Shown one piece after another: positions 16,329 to 25,802 of a DNA stretch of 64,000 nt. Within the stretch, counting starts at the first letter, position 1; every line of letters begins with the position of its first letter. Location of the stretch: assembly GCA_041395525.1 (NCBI GenBank), contig JAWLAH010000001.1:310001-374000 (forward strand), read 5' to 3'. The DNA comes from CADEED01 sp020442965. Lineage in GTDB: Bacteria > Pseudomonadota > Gammaproteobacteria > Steroidobacterales > Steroidobacteraceae. Made by a program: the position numbers and the translations under genes. Below the pieces are notes generated by a model. It ran no database searches, was not told the origin of the DNA, and saw nothing but the letters and a program-made list of their open reading frames with translations.

Positions 16329-17607
16329 CACAACGAAGCCTTCGATCATCCCTTATGAGCACGGCTTGCCGCTCGACTCGCCGTCGTGGCTGGCGCGTCT
16401 CGGCAGAAGGCTGGTACTGGGACAGCTTGAGCACCTTCGTCTGGGCGAGCTGCGGGTCATCGAGGGTGGCCGCGAACACCGGTTCGGCCGGCACAGCGCG
16501 GCCTGCGACCTCGGCTGCACGCTTTACATCGACCATCCGCAGATGTTTGCCGATGTCGCCTTCGGCGGCACGGTGGGTGCTGGCGAGGCATACATACGCG
16601 GGCTGTGGCGCTGCGACAACCTGACCAATCTCGTGCGCGTTTTCCTCGCCAATCGAGAGCAGATGAACGTGATGGATCGTGGCTGGGCGAGCCTGGTCAG
16701 TCGGCCGCTGCACAAGCTGTTTCACCTTGCCAATCGCAATAGCCGCAGCGGCAGCGCGCGCAACATCACGGCGCACTACGACCTCGGCAACGATCTCTAC
16801 CGACTCATGCTCGATGAGACAATGGCCTATTCCTGCGCGATCTTTCGTTGCGCCGACGCCAGCCTGCACGACGCGCAGATCGCCAAGTTCGACACCGCTT
16901 GCCGCAAGCTGGACCTCAGGTCCCATGAGCATCTGCTGGAGATTGGCACGGGTTGGGGCGGGCTCGCTATCCATGCGGCCGAACACTACGGCTGTCGAGT
17001 CACCACCACGACCATCTCACAGCAGCAGTTTGACTATGCCCGAGCTCTGGTGGCCAAGCGTGGCCTCAGCGATCGCATCACCGTACTGCTGCAGGACTAC
17101 CGCGACCTGAATGGACAATTCGACAAGATCGCTTCGATCGAAATGATCGAAGCCGTTGGGGCGCGTTACCTGGACACCTATCTCGGCAAGTGCGCGGCGC
17201 TATTGCAACCCCATGGCGCGATGCTGCTACAAGCCATCACCATTCAGGACCAGTTCTACGCACAGGCGTTGCAGAGCGTCGACTTCATTCAGCGGTTTAT
17301 TTTTCCGGGTAGCTTCATCCCGTCGGTCGAGGCGATCAGCCGGTCGTTGGCGCGTGTGACGGATCTCAAGATTTTTCATCTGCAAGATATTGGCCCGCAC
17401 TACGCGACAACCCTGCGCCATTGGCGCGAGAGATTCTTTGCCAATGTCAGTGCCGTGCGAAAGCTGGGCTATCCGGAGAGCTTCGTGCGGCTGTGGGAGT
17501 ACTATTTGTGCTATTGCGAGGGCGGCTTCGCGGAGCGCCAATTGGGTGACGTGCAGATGCTGCTCACGAAGCCGGGCTGTCGGCGTGCGGTACTCGCGGT
17601 CGGCTGA
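16315..17607 (+). CDS. cfa: Cyclopropane-fatty-acyl-phospholipid synthase family methyltransferase
   Basis: This SAM-dependent enzyme adds a methylene or methyl group to unsaturated phospholipid acyl chains at the membrane. The 430-residue protein has an N-terminal lipid-interacting part and NITAHYDLGNDLYRLMLD near residue 150. The SAM motif EIGTGWGGLAIHAAEHYG is near 213, SIEMIEAVG follows near 277, and the FIQRFIFPGSFIPS block is near 325. It is the last gene of the operon. Family members include true cyclopropane synthases and methylases of the furan fatty acid pathway, so the exact product is open. Confidence 0.9.
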   Translation: MTTDSTTKPSIIPYEHGLPLDSPSWLARLGRRLVLGQLEHLRLGELRVIEGGREHRFGRHSAACDLGCTLYIDHPQMFADVAFGGTVGAGEAYIRGLWRCDNLTNLVRVFLANREQMNVMDRGWASLVSRPLHKLFHLANRNSRSGSARNITAHYDLGNDLYRLMLDETMAYSCAIFRCADASLHDAQIAKFDTACRKLDLRSHEHLLEIGTGWGGLAIHAAEHYGCRVTTTTISQQQFDYARALVAKRGLSDRITVLLQDYRDLNGQFDKIASIEMIEAVGARYLDTYLGKCAALLQPHGAMLLQAITIQDQFYAQALQSVDFIQRFIFPGSFIPSVEAISRSLARVTDLKIFHLQDIGPHYATTLRHWRERFFANVSAVRKLGYPESFVRLWEYYLCYCEGGFAERQLGDVQMLLTKPGCRRAVLAVG

Positions 17608-17686
17608 ACGCAGCAGTCACACGTCGCGGCAGTGCCATAGCGCGGGCCTGGCATGCGCGGGGGTCGCATCCCGCTAGAATGGGTGG

Positions 17687-19099
17687 ATGACACTACCCCG
17701 CTTCTCGCTCGATGAGCTGCGCGCACTTGTTGGCGCCGACGCTCTGCTGACTGATCCGCCAGCTGACCTGCTCATCGATCACCGGGCCCGGTATCACGGC
17801 AAGGCGGCCGCGGTCGTGGCGCCGCATACGACAGCGGGAGTTGCCAGCCTGCTGCGTTTCTGCAACGAGCGCAATATTGGCGTCGTGCCGCAAGGCGGCA
17901 ATACGGGCTACTGCGGTGGCGCTACGCCCGATGCGAGCGGCTCGCAGATCCTCCTGCTCCTATCGCGTCTCAACACGATCCGCGGCGTCGACCCTGATAA
18001 CTACTCATTGACCGCCGAAGCCGGCTGCATATTGGCGCAGGTCCAGCAAGCGGCCGACGCCGCCGACCGGTACTTTCCGCTCGCACTCGGCAGCGAGGGC
18101 AGTTGTCAGCTCGGCGGCAATCTCTCGACCAACGCCGGCGGGCTGAACGTCCTGCGTTATGGCATGACGCGTGCGCTCGTCTTGGGCCTCGAAGTTGTCC
18201 TGGCTGACGGTCGCGTCCTCGACTGCCTGCAGGCACTTCGCAAAGACAATACGGGCTACGATATCAAATCGCTGTTCATCGGTGCGGAAGGGACCCTCGG
18301 CATCATCACCGCCGCGACACTGAAATTGTTTCCACGGCCACGAACGTTCGCTACTGGGTTCATCGCGGTGCCGGGGCCGTCGCAGGCGGTCGCATTGCTC
18401 GGAAACCTACGGGCCGGCAGCGGCGATCGCGTGTCATCGTTCGAGTTGATTCCGCGTGTCGCAGTGGAGCTGACACAAAAGCATATAGAGGGAGTCGCCG
18501 ACCCCCTGAAAGATGCTTCCCCCTGGTATGTTCTCGCGGAACTCACGTCCTCATCCGCTAACGAGCAGCTCGACCAGCGTCTGGCGAACGTTCTCGAAGC
18601 AGCAGCCGCAGCCGGCAGCGTGAGCAACGCTGCGATCGCGCAAAACGAGCGGCAGCGAGCAGCGTTCTGGCGTCTGCGCGAATCGATTCCGGCAGCACAG
18701 CGACGCGCCGGCGCCAGTCTCAAGCACGATGTGTCCATACCCATCACACAGCTGCCGGAGTTCGTGGAGCGCGGCTCACGGTGGGTCGCACAACATGTGC
18801 CGGAAGGCTATCTCGTCGCGTACGGCCACGTCGGGGATGGCAATCTGCACTTCAACATCAACGCTACCCACTCCGGCGACACGCTGTTGCAGCGTGAGGC
18901 GGAGATTCAACGCGCGATTCACGATCTGGTGCATGGCCTCGGCGGGAGCTTCAGCGCCGAACACGGAATCGGGCAAGCGAAAGTCGGCGAACTCGCTCGC
19001 TATGCCAATCCCACGGAACTCGAGCTGATGCGTGCGCTCAAGCATACGTTCGATCCTCGGGGCATTCTCAATCCAGGCAAGGTCGTTAGACAACGATGA
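17687..19099 (+). CDS. FAD-binding oxidoreductase, D-2-hydroxyglutarate dehydrogenase/GlcD-like
   Basis: The protein oxidises a D-2-hydroxy acid using FAD of the PCMH (vanillyl-alcohol oxidase) fold. The 470-residue product has the FAD region VVPQGGNTGYCGGATP near residue 65 and LGSEGSCQLGGNLSTNAGG near 140. The C-terminal cap includes VAYGHVGDGNLHFNI near 380 and SAEHGIGQAK near 425. These fit D2HGDH or D-lactate-type dehydrogenases. The substrate cannot be read from sequence. gloA overlaps its end by four bases, which is suggestive of a 2-hydroxyacid/methylglyoxal module. Confidence 0.88.
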   Translation: MTLPRFSLDELRALVGADALLTDPPADLLIDHRARYHGKAAAVVAPHTTAGVASLLRFCNERNIGVVPQGGNTGYCGGATPDASGSQILLLLSRLNTIRGVDPDNYSLTAEAGCILAQVQQAADAADRYFPLALGSEGSCQLGGNLSTNAGGLNVLRYGMTRALVLGLEVVLADGRVLDCLQALRKDNTGYDIKSLFIGAEGTLGIITAATLKLFPRPRTFATGFIAVPGPSQAVALLGNLRAGSGDRVSSFELIPRVAVELTQKHIEGVADPLKDASPWYVLAELTSSSANEQLDQRLANVLEAAAAAGSVSNAAIAQNERQRAAFWRLRESIPAAQRRAGASLKHDVSIPITQLPEFVERGSRWVAQHVPEGYLVAYGHVGDGNLHFNINATHSGDTLLQREAEIQRAIHDLVHGLGGSFSAEHGIGQAKVGELARYANPTELELMRALKHTFDPRGILNPGKVVRQR

Positions 19100-19518
19100 T
19101 CGATCGCGACAAGATCAGAGCGCCGTTCGCGCCACGGTTGCTGCATACCATGCTGCGCGCGCGAGATCTCGATGCCATGCTCGGATTCTACTGCGGGTTG
19201 CTCGGCATGCATGAGATTCGTCGCATCGAATTCCCGCAGCAGCGCTACTCACTCGTCTTCATCGGCTATGGATCTCAACCGGATGATCCGCAGGTCGAAC
19301 TGTGGCATGAGTGGGACGGCGGCCCGCCGCTCGAGCACGGCACCGCCTACGGGCACCTCGGCATCGGCGTGCGCGATATCCACGGCTTTTGCGCGCGCTT
19401 GCAGGAGCAAGGCATCGCCCTGCGACGCGCCCCGGCACCGATGCGACCCGGTGGGCGTGTCATCGCACTCGTACAGGATCCCGAAGGCAACGAAATCGAG
19501 CTGCTGGCCGCTAGTTAG
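19096..19518 (+). CDS. gloA: Lactoylglutathione lyase (glyoxalase I)
   Basis: GloA isomerises the hemithioacetal of methylglyoxal and glutathione to S-lactoylglutathione. The 140-residue VOC-fold protein has LLHTMLRARDLDAMLGFYCG at its start, VELWHEW near residue 75, GHLGIGV near 90 and DPEGNEIELL at the end, supplying the expected His/Glu metal ligands. Length matches bacterial GloA (about 135). It is translationally coupled to the preceding dehydrogenase. Confidence 0.88.
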   Translation: MIDRDKIRAPFAPRLLHTMLRARDLDAMLGFYCGLLGMHEIRRIEFPQQRYSLVFIGYGSQPDDPQVELWHEWDGGPPLEHGTAYGHLGIGVRDIHGFCARLQEQGIALRRAPAPMRPGGRVIALVQDPEGNEIELLAAS

Positions 19519-19563
19519 CCTTGCGACCACTATCGATCGCCGGGGTCCCTGCGCAAGTGCCGC

Positions 19564-20673
19564 CTACTGCGCCGTCGCAGCCACGAGTTCCAGGAAAACC
19601 CCCGCCGGCGTGCGAACAGTTAGTGCCTGAAAGCTGCCGAACAGCGGTGTCGTCGTCGCCAGCGGACCAGCGATGATTACCCCACCGGCTCGCTTGACAC
19701 GATCGCGTGCGATCAGGATATCGCTGACCGGAAAGGTCCATAAGACAAGCCCACGCGCGGGTGGGTGCTGATGCTCGTTGCGCACACCCTTGGCGCCCAG
19801 ATCGAGCAGAGTCAGCATCCCACTCGTGGTTCCGGGGGCCGAAACCTGCACGAAGCGCACGACGGCATCGGTCGGCAGACCCGCCGCAGCCAATAACTCA
19901 GGCTCGCGCAGCTCGATGTCGCGCGTCTTCTCCATGCCAAGGCCATCGCGATAAAACCGCAGCTCGCGTTCAACATCCGCGACAACGATTCCGGCGTAAG
20001 CAGGTCCGCCCACTCCAACTGTCGGGTCGAGCGTTGCGATCGGCGCGACGTCCGCCGGGCGGGTCACGCAGGGCAGTAGCACATTCTCTGGTGCGTGGAA
20101 ATAGCGCTCCCGCACGGTATAACTATCGGCTTTGTCCGGGCGCGGTACTGTCACCTCGAACTGTGCCGAGGGCTGCAAGCCAGCGAGTTGTGCGGATGGC
20201 AGACACGCAAAGCCGAGCGACGCGCCACCGTCGGCCTGCGCCGAGTAATTGTCGCGGACCGCCGGACTGTCCTTGGGCACCGTCAGAACGCGTAGGCGCG
20301 GCGTGCCCGGCAGAGCACTGTTAGCCAGCAGCAACTGCGTAGCAGCCACTTCTTCCGGGACGCTCCAGAGTGCGGCTTCGGCACGCAGGGGGCCAGGTTC
20401 CGATCGCGATAGTTGCAGCGGCGTAAGGCCGAAGGCCGCATAGAACTTGCGCACTTCGTCAGGCACGGCCGTTATCAGCGTGACAGTCTCCAATCCGCCC
20501 GTAACGACTGGCGCCTGCTCGAGCGCAGGTGGCGCACCGGGCGCACTCTCGGCCGACGGAACGGCAGCAGGTTTGGAGCAAGCAACTAGTACGAGGACTG
20601 CCAAACAGCCGCAAAGCCGCCCGATGGAGTCGCATCGGCGCCGCGTTTTTTCAACCAGACAGGGGGACGACAT
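19564..20673 (-). CDS. VOC-domain lipoprotein
   Basis: The 369-residue product has an N-terminal signal with a lipobox (LVLVAC, Cys near residue 32), so it is probably an outer- or inner-membrane lipoprotein. Two VOC/glyoxalase-like halves follow: about residues 60-190 and 215-365, the second with YAGIVVADVERELRFYRDGLG and ending PAGVFLELVAA. Function is unknown; exported VOC proteins are uncommon. The ATG at 20673 overlaps the divergent MFS start as CATG, so one of the two starts may be wrong. Confidence 0.8.
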   Translation of the reverse strand: MSSPCLVEKTRRRCDSIGRLCGCLAVLVLVACSKPAAVPSAESAPGAPPALEQAPVVTGGLETVTLITAVPDEVRKFYAAFGLTPLQLSRSEPGPLRAEAALWSVPEEVAATQLLLANSALPGTPRLRVLTVPKDSPAVRDNYSAQADGGASLGFACLPSAQLAGLQPSAQFEVTVPRPDKADSYTVRERYFHAPENVLLPCVTRPADVAPIATLDPTVGVGGPAYAGIVVADVERELRFYRDGLGMEKTRDIELREPELLAAAGLPTDAVVRFVQVSAPGTTSGMLTLLDLGAKGVRNEHQHPPARGLVLWTFPVSDILIARDRVKRAGGVIIAGPLATTTPLFGSFQALTVRTPAGVFLELVAATAQ

Positions 20674-22060
20674 GGCCGCTACCCTAGCGATCGGCGGCGC
20701 ATCATGCAACGATGGCGTGATGATCGCCCGACCGTTGCCCGTCGAGACCGCTTACCCAAAGCCGAGCGTCGCCTGGTACGCCGTCATCATGTTGATGCTC
20801 GCGTACATCCTGTCGTTCGTCGATCGCATCATATTTGGTCTGTTAGTTGGCCCGATCCGCAAGGAATTTGCGATCAACGATACTGTTTTCTCGCTGCTCT
20901 ACGGCTGGGGCTTTGCGTTCTTCTACACTTTCTGCGGCATCTTCATCGGTTGGGCCGCCGATCGCTACAGTCGTCGCAATCTGGTTTTCTGGGGCGTCGG
21001 TCTCTGGAGCCTGATGACGGCCGCCTGCGGCGTTGCGCAGAATTTCTGGCAACTGGCGCTGGCGCGCGTCGGGGTCGGCGTTGGCGAGGCCAGTCTCTCG
21101 CCCGCAGCGTATTCGATGGCCGGCGACAGCTTTCCGGAGAAGAAGCTTGGGCGCGCACTATCCGTGTACGTCATCGGATTGCCGCTCGGTGTGGGTCTCG
21201 CTCTAATCATCGGTGGGCAGGTGATCGGCTTTGTGGCGACCAATCCCACCTACACATTGCCACTGATCGGCACCATAAAATCCTGGCAGGCATGCTTTCT
21301 CGTGGTCGGTCTGCCGGGCCTGGTGCTTGCGGCGCTACTACTAACGATCAAGGAACCGATCCGGCGCAAGCCTACGCCCGTGACTGACAAGTCGGCGGTT
21401 GGCGAGATCCTCGAGACCCTCGCTTACATGTTGGGCCATTGGCGCCCGTACGCGGGCCTCATGCTCGGCTTTTCGGTGATGGGCATGATCATGAACGTGT
21501 TTCAGATCTGGGGTGTGCAGTACTTTGTGCGCTTGCACGGCTATTCGATACCCGACGCGGGGCTGGCAGTCGGCTTGGTGATCGGCGTACTAGGTACGAT
21601 CGGCATTCTGACCGGCGGTTGGCTCGCCGATCGTATGCGCACCGCCGGCCGACGCGACGCTACCATGCGCGTTGGCTTGATCGCCTCGGCGACGATGATC
21701 CCATTCGCTGCGACTGCGACGCTGATGTCCGATCCACGCATCGGCCTGTTGCTGATGCTGCCGATCGGATTCTTCACCAGCTTTGCGTTCGGCGCGGGCG
21801 GCGCGGCAGTCGTCGTACTGACGCCATCGCATATGCGGGCACAGGCAGCGGCCGTCTACCTGTTCTTCGTCAACATGATCGGGATTGGTCTCGCCCCTTT
21901 TCTGACGGCGTGGATTACGGATCACGTCTTTGGCAGCGATCTTGCAGTCGGTAAGTCGGCCGCCATTGTTGCCGGCGGTGCAGCAATCGGCGCGACACTG
22001 CTGTTCATCTGGGGCTTGCCGCACTTTCGCCGGCACCTCGAAGCGCGAGCTGACGCCTGA
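20672..22060 (+). CDS. MFS transporter (spinster-like)
   Basis: The 462-residue protein has about twelve transmembrane segments and the MFS loop motif GWAADRYSRRN near residue 92, with a second copy, GGWLADRMRTAGRR, after the central loop. VDRIIFGLLVGPIRKEF near residue 50 resembles spinster-like carriers, which are often annotated for hydrophobic or aromatic substrates. ATG 20672 has AGGGGG five bases upstream; ATG 20720 would avoid overlap with the divergent gene. Substrate unknown. Confidence 0.87.
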   Translation: MAATLAIGGASCNDGVMIARPLPVETAYPKPSVAWYAVIMLMLAYILSFVDRIIFGLLVGPIRKEFAINDTVFSLLYGWGFAFFYTFCGIFIGWAADRYSRRNLVFWGVGLWSLMTAACGVAQNFWQLALARVGVGVGEASLSPAAYSMAGDSFPEKKLGRALSVYVIGLPLGVGLALIIGGQVIGFVATNPTYTLPLIGTIKSWQACFLVVGLPGLVLAALLLTIKEPIRRKPTPVTDKSAVGEILETLAYMLGHWRPYAGLMLGFSVMGMIMNVFQIWGVQYFVRLHGYSIPDAGLAVGLVIGVLGTIGILTGGWLADRMRTAGRRDATMRVGLIASATMIPFAATATLMSDPRIGLLLMLPIGFFTSFAFGAGGAAVVVLTPSHMRAQAAAVYLFFVNMIGIGLAPFLTAWITDHVFGSDLAVGKSAAIVAGGAAIGATLLFIWGLPHFRRHLEARADA

Positions 22061-22172
22061 CGGCCGCTCAGCATCTGGGGAATCATGCGAACATGGGTGT
22101 CCCGTGTGAGAATGCTTGACTTATGTCGTGCATTCGAGTTTTCTCCAGCTGTCGCGCCTGCATAATGGCATC

Positions 22173-24266
22173 GTGAAACTTCGTAGTCCTCTATTAGTGC
22201 TACTCGCAGGCAGCACCGTGCTACTCGCCGGCAGCGATAAACTGCGCGCCAGCGAGGCTGGTACTGCAGTGGCTGACAGTGAGTCGTTTGGATTCATTGT
22301 CCAGTTCCGCGCGGATTCGTCGGCGCCCGCAACCAGCGTCAGCTCGAAGTTGCTTGCCGGATCGCTGGCGCTTCGCAGTCGCTCGAAAGTGCGGGCAACA
22401 CGCGACATTGGTCCGGGTCTGCAGGCAATTGATCTGGTGCCCGACGACACCGGTCGTACGCCGGCCGACGTCCTGCGGGCCTTGCAACTCGACCCGCGAG
22501 TGGACTTCGCCGTTCCAGACGAGCGTCGCTACATTCAGGCCATCCCTAACGACCCGCTCTTCGTGCAGCAATGGTATCTGCAGGCAGCCCAACCCGCAGC
22601 GATTGATGCCGTACAGGCCTGGGACATCACGAGTGGCGACGCGGACGTCGTCGTCGCCGTGCTCGACACGGGCATTCGCTTTGAACATTCTGATCTGGGT
22701 CGCGTGGCGAACGGCGGGCGCCTGCTGCCTGGGTACGACTTCGTATCGGGCGAATCGAGCGGTACGTTCCTCGTGGCCAACGACCATGACGGACGTGACG
22801 CCGATCCATCGGACCCCGGCGACTGGCTGACGAGCGCCGACAAGAATCAGGCGATCTTCGCCAATTGCGACACGAGCAACAGCTCCTGGCACGGCACGCG
22901 GGTCGCCGGCATGATTGCAGCCAAGACCAACAACAACAACGGTATTGCGGGCGGCTCTTGGGGATCGCTGCTGCTGCCGGTACGGGTACTCGGCAAATGC
23001 GGCGGGCGCGATTCGGATATTCTCGCGGGCATGCGCTGGGCGGCGGGTCTGCCGGTGCCAGGCGTTCCTGACAACCCCAATCCCGCCAAGATCCTCAACC
23101 TGAGCCTGGGCTCGGTCGGCAGCTGCTCGGCCGCGTACTCACAGTTGCTAGCGGAGCTCAATGGTCGCGGCGTCCTGGTGGTCGCGTCCGCCGGCAACGA
23201 GGGCGGCGAAGTGTCTGCGCCGGCTAACTGCCCAGGCGTCGTCGCTGTCGCGGGCCTGCGCAATATCGGTACCAAAGTCGGCTTCAGCAATCTGGGCCCG
23301 GCGATTGCCCTGGGTGCTCCCGGGGGCAACTGCGTGAATGCGACCGGACAAGCCTGTCTGTTTTCCCTGGACACTACATCCAACACAGGCACGACCGCGC
23401 CGGAAGCTGACTACTTCACCGATCAGTTTTCACCCAACTTTGGCACCAGCTTCGCTGCACCGCTCGTTGCGTCGGTAGCGGCCCTGATGGCGTCGGCGAA
23501 TCGCAATTTGGGCACCGTGCAACTGCGCAATCGCCTGCGTGAAGGCGCCACGCCCTATCCTCCCGCCGCAGGCGGCATACCTGCCTGCGTGGCCCCGGAC
23601 GCGAGTCCCGCGCCACAAATCAGCGAGTGCGCCTGCACGACCGACGTATGTGGCGCCGGGATGACGAACGCAGCAGGCGCCGTGCGAGCGGCGCTGCGGC
23701 CGGTGGTAGCCATCGCCGCGCCACTAACGACTTCACCGGGTCAGAATGTGACGCTCGACGCAAGTCGCAGCGGTGCTGCATGCGGTCGCAGTATCGCCCA
23801 GTATCAGTGGACCGTCCTGAGCGCACCCGGCGCGCCACCTGCAATATTGGGCGCCAATACTGCGGTCGCGACGGTGGTCGCGCCGAGCAGCGGTGCATTG
23901 GTCCTTGGTTTGACGATTACCGACGACCGCGGCCTGACCGATGCGGCCACGGTCACGGTCGGCGCACAGTTCGCCTCATCTGCCGCCCCGGCAAGTGCCG
24001 ACAGCGGCGTGTGCCCGAGCGCGACGCCACCGACAACGCAACCGTCGACCCCGCCCGGGCCGCAACCACCCGATCCAACACCGCCGCCCACACCGACTGC
24101 GCCGCCGACTACGACCGATCCACCCGCAGTCGTGCCACCATCATCTAGCGGCGGTCGCAGTGGGGGTGGCTCGCTGGAGTGGGCAACGCTCACGATGCTG
24201 GTTGCACTCGTAGCGATGCGCCGGCGAAGATCGCGGCTCACGCTAGCGCGCGCAGTTCCTTCTTGA
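22173..24266 (+). CDS. Secreted S8 family serine peptidase (subtilase) with PKD-like domain and GlyGly-CTERM tail
   Basis: The 697-residue product starts at GTG 22173, giving a signal peptide (MKLRSPLLVLLAGSTVLLAG). A propeptide covers about residues 50-130. The S8 catalytic triad is intact: Asp in VAVLDTGI, His in SSWHGTRVAGMIAA and Ser in GTSFAAPLVASVAAL. A PKD-like beta-sandwich follows (about 510-610), then a Pro/Thr-rich linker. The tail GGRSGGGSLEW, a hydrophobic stretch and RRRRS match the GlyGly-CTERM sorting signal processed by rhombosortase. The last 29 bases overlap the convergent ligase gene. Confidence 0.9.
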   Translation: MKLRSPLLVLLAGSTVLLAGSDKLRASEAGTAVADSESFGFIVQFRADSSAPATSVSSKLLAGSLALRSRSKVRATRDIGPGLQAIDLVPDDTGRTPADVLRALQLDPRVDFAVPDERRYIQAIPNDPLFVQQWYLQAAQPAAIDAVQAWDITSGDADVVVAVLDTGIRFEHSDLGRVANGGRLLPGYDFVSGESSGTFLVANDHDGRDADPSDPGDWLTSADKNQAIFANCDTSNSSWHGTRVAGMIAAKTNNNNGIAGGSWGSLLLPVRVLGKCGGRDSDILAGMRWAAGLPVPGVPDNPNPAKILNLSLGSVGSCSAAYSQLLAELNGRGVLVVASAGNEGGEVSAPANCPGVVAVAGLRNIGTKVGFSNLGPAIALGAPGGNCVNATGQACLFSLDTTSNTGTTAPEADYFTDQFSPNFGTSFAAPLVASVAALMASANRNLGTVQLRNRLREGATPYPPAAGGIPACVAPDASPAPQISECACTTDVCGAGMTNAAGAVRAALRPVVAIAAPLTTSPGQNVTLDASRSGAACGRSIAQYQWTVLSAPGAPPAILGANTAVATVVAPSSGALVLGLTITDDRGLTDAATVTVGAQFASSAAPASADSGVCPSATPPTTQPSTPPGPQPPDPTPPPTPTAPPTTTDPPAVVPPSSSGGRSGGGSLEWATLTMLVALVAMRRRRSRLTLARAVPS

Positions 24267-25791
24267 GCACCTTACCGCCGACGTTGCGCGGCAGTGTCTC
24301 GATGAACCGCAGCTCGCGCGGTACTTTGTAGCCCGAAAGATTTTCCTTGCAGTACGCGAGCAACTCTTCTTCGCTCGTCGACGCGGCTGCCGCGCGCACC
24401 ACAAAAGCACGCAATCGCTCACCCCAGTGTGCATCCGGTATGCCGATCACCGCCGCTTCCAGGACAGCCGGATGACGATGTAACACCTCTTCGATTTCCC
24501 GCGGGAAAATATTGATCCCGCCGGAGATCACCATGTCCTTCTTTCGATCGACGATGTAGTAATAGCCATCGGCATCGCACCGCGCGAGATCGCCTGCCGA
24601 GACCCAACCGTCGCGGATGCAGGCGGCGGTGTCCTCCCGATTGTTCCAATAGCCATCGAAGAGATAGGACGAGCGTGAATAGAGTTCGCCGACTTCGCCG
24701 GTGGCCACTTCCTGACCGTGGTCATCCAGCAGGCGTACGAGGTTGGTGGCAAACGGCCGGCCGACCGACTGGATCCTGCGCAGCTGATCCTGCGGCCGGA
24801 TGTTAGTGACGATACCGGCTTCGGTCGACCCGTAGGTCTCGTGGAGCAGGCCCTCGCCCCAGAACGCGACGATCTTCTCCTTGAGTGCTTGTGGGAGCGC
24901 CGCCGCGTTCGAGATGATTGCCCGCAAGGTCCTGGCCGCATGACGGTGCCGCGCGAGCAACGCCGCATCGAGTGCGAAGATCGCTTGAAAGTGCGTTGGC
25001 ACCATGAAGATGCCGGTGAAGGGCTCCTGCACCAACTTCTCGATCACCTGTGCCGGCTCGAACTTGCCCACCAGCTCTACATACCCTCCGAAGTAAAGCG
25101 TGGCCATCGTGAATGCCAGCCCCGCCCCGTGCGCCATCGGTGCTAGCGACAGGAAACGGTCGTCAGGACCATAACAACCATACTCCATCGCCATCGCGTG
25201 AAACGTGAGCACACGCGAACGATGCGAGATCAGTATTCCTTTGGGCTTGCCGGTGGTCCCCGAGCTGTAGACCAGCGTGAACGGCTGAGTTTCGGCTAGC
25301 GCGGGCGTCCGTGCGGCGATGACGCCGCCTTCGTGACTCTCGCGCCAGGAGTCGTAACCGTCTGCGCCGTGTGCGCCGATGAACACAACCTGTTCGACAG
25401 TTCGACAACGCGCCGCCTGCACCACCGCGCGCAAGCTGACGTGTGCGAACAACACCCGCGCGCCGCAATCGTTACAAGCATCCGCCAGCTCGGAGGAATT
25501 GGCGCGTGGATTGAGCGTCGCCACGATGGCGCCCGCATCCGACAGACCAAGGACCAGTTCAGGATATTCCAGACAGTTAGCCGCGAGAACGGCGACCCGA
25601 TCGCCGGGTTGCAGTGCGAGCGCTGCCAGCGCGCGCGCAGTGACGTAGCGTACGCGGCGGTCTAGCTCCGCGTAGCTGAGTTCAGCATCGCCGCAACGCA
25701 GAGCAACCTTGTGCGGCGTTCGCGCTGCCGCAGCGTGCACACCATCAGCCAGCAGCAAGGGGCGGTAAAGCGACGCAATTTGATCGCTCAT
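24238..25791 (-). CDS. AMP-binding acyl-CoA synthetase/ligase
   Basis: The enzyme activates a carboxylic acid as acyl-AMP and transfers it to CoA. The 517-residue protein has the AMP-binding P-loop LVYSSGTTGKPKG near residue 170, YGSTEAG near 320, GWVSAGDLA near 400, and the C-terminal motif GGINIFPREIEE with the catalytic-lysine end VGGKVLKKELR. ATG 25791 was chosen; a GTG immediately precedes it. It lies 11 bases behind the amidohydrolase and is the last gene of the minus-strand catabolic run. Confidence 0.92.
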   Translation of the reverse strand: MSDQIASLYRPLLLADGVHAAAARTPHKVALRCGDAELSYAELDRRVRYVTARALAALALQPGDRVAVLAANCLEYPELVLGLSDAGAIVATLNPRANSSELADACNDCGARVLFAHVSLRAVVQAARCRTVEQVVFIGAHGADGYDSWRESHEGGVIAARTPALAETQPFTLVYSSGTTGKPKGILISHRSRVLTFHAMAMEYGCYGPDDRFLSLAPMAHGAGLAFTMATLYFGGYVELVGKFEPAQVIEKLVQEPFTGIFMVPTHFQAIFALDAALLARHRHAARTLRAIISNAAALPQALKEKIVAFWGEGLLHETYGSTEAGIVTNIRPQDQLRRIQSVGRPFATNLVRLLDDHGQEVATGEVGELYSRSSYLFDGYWNNREDTAACIRDGWVSAGDLARCDADGYYYIVDRKKDMVISGGINIFPREIEEVLHRHPAVLEAAVIGIPDAHWGERLRAFVVRAAAASTSEEELLAYCKENLSGYKVPRELRFIETLPRNVGGKVLKKELRALA

Positions 25792-25802
25792 CACTCGCCC
25801 GC

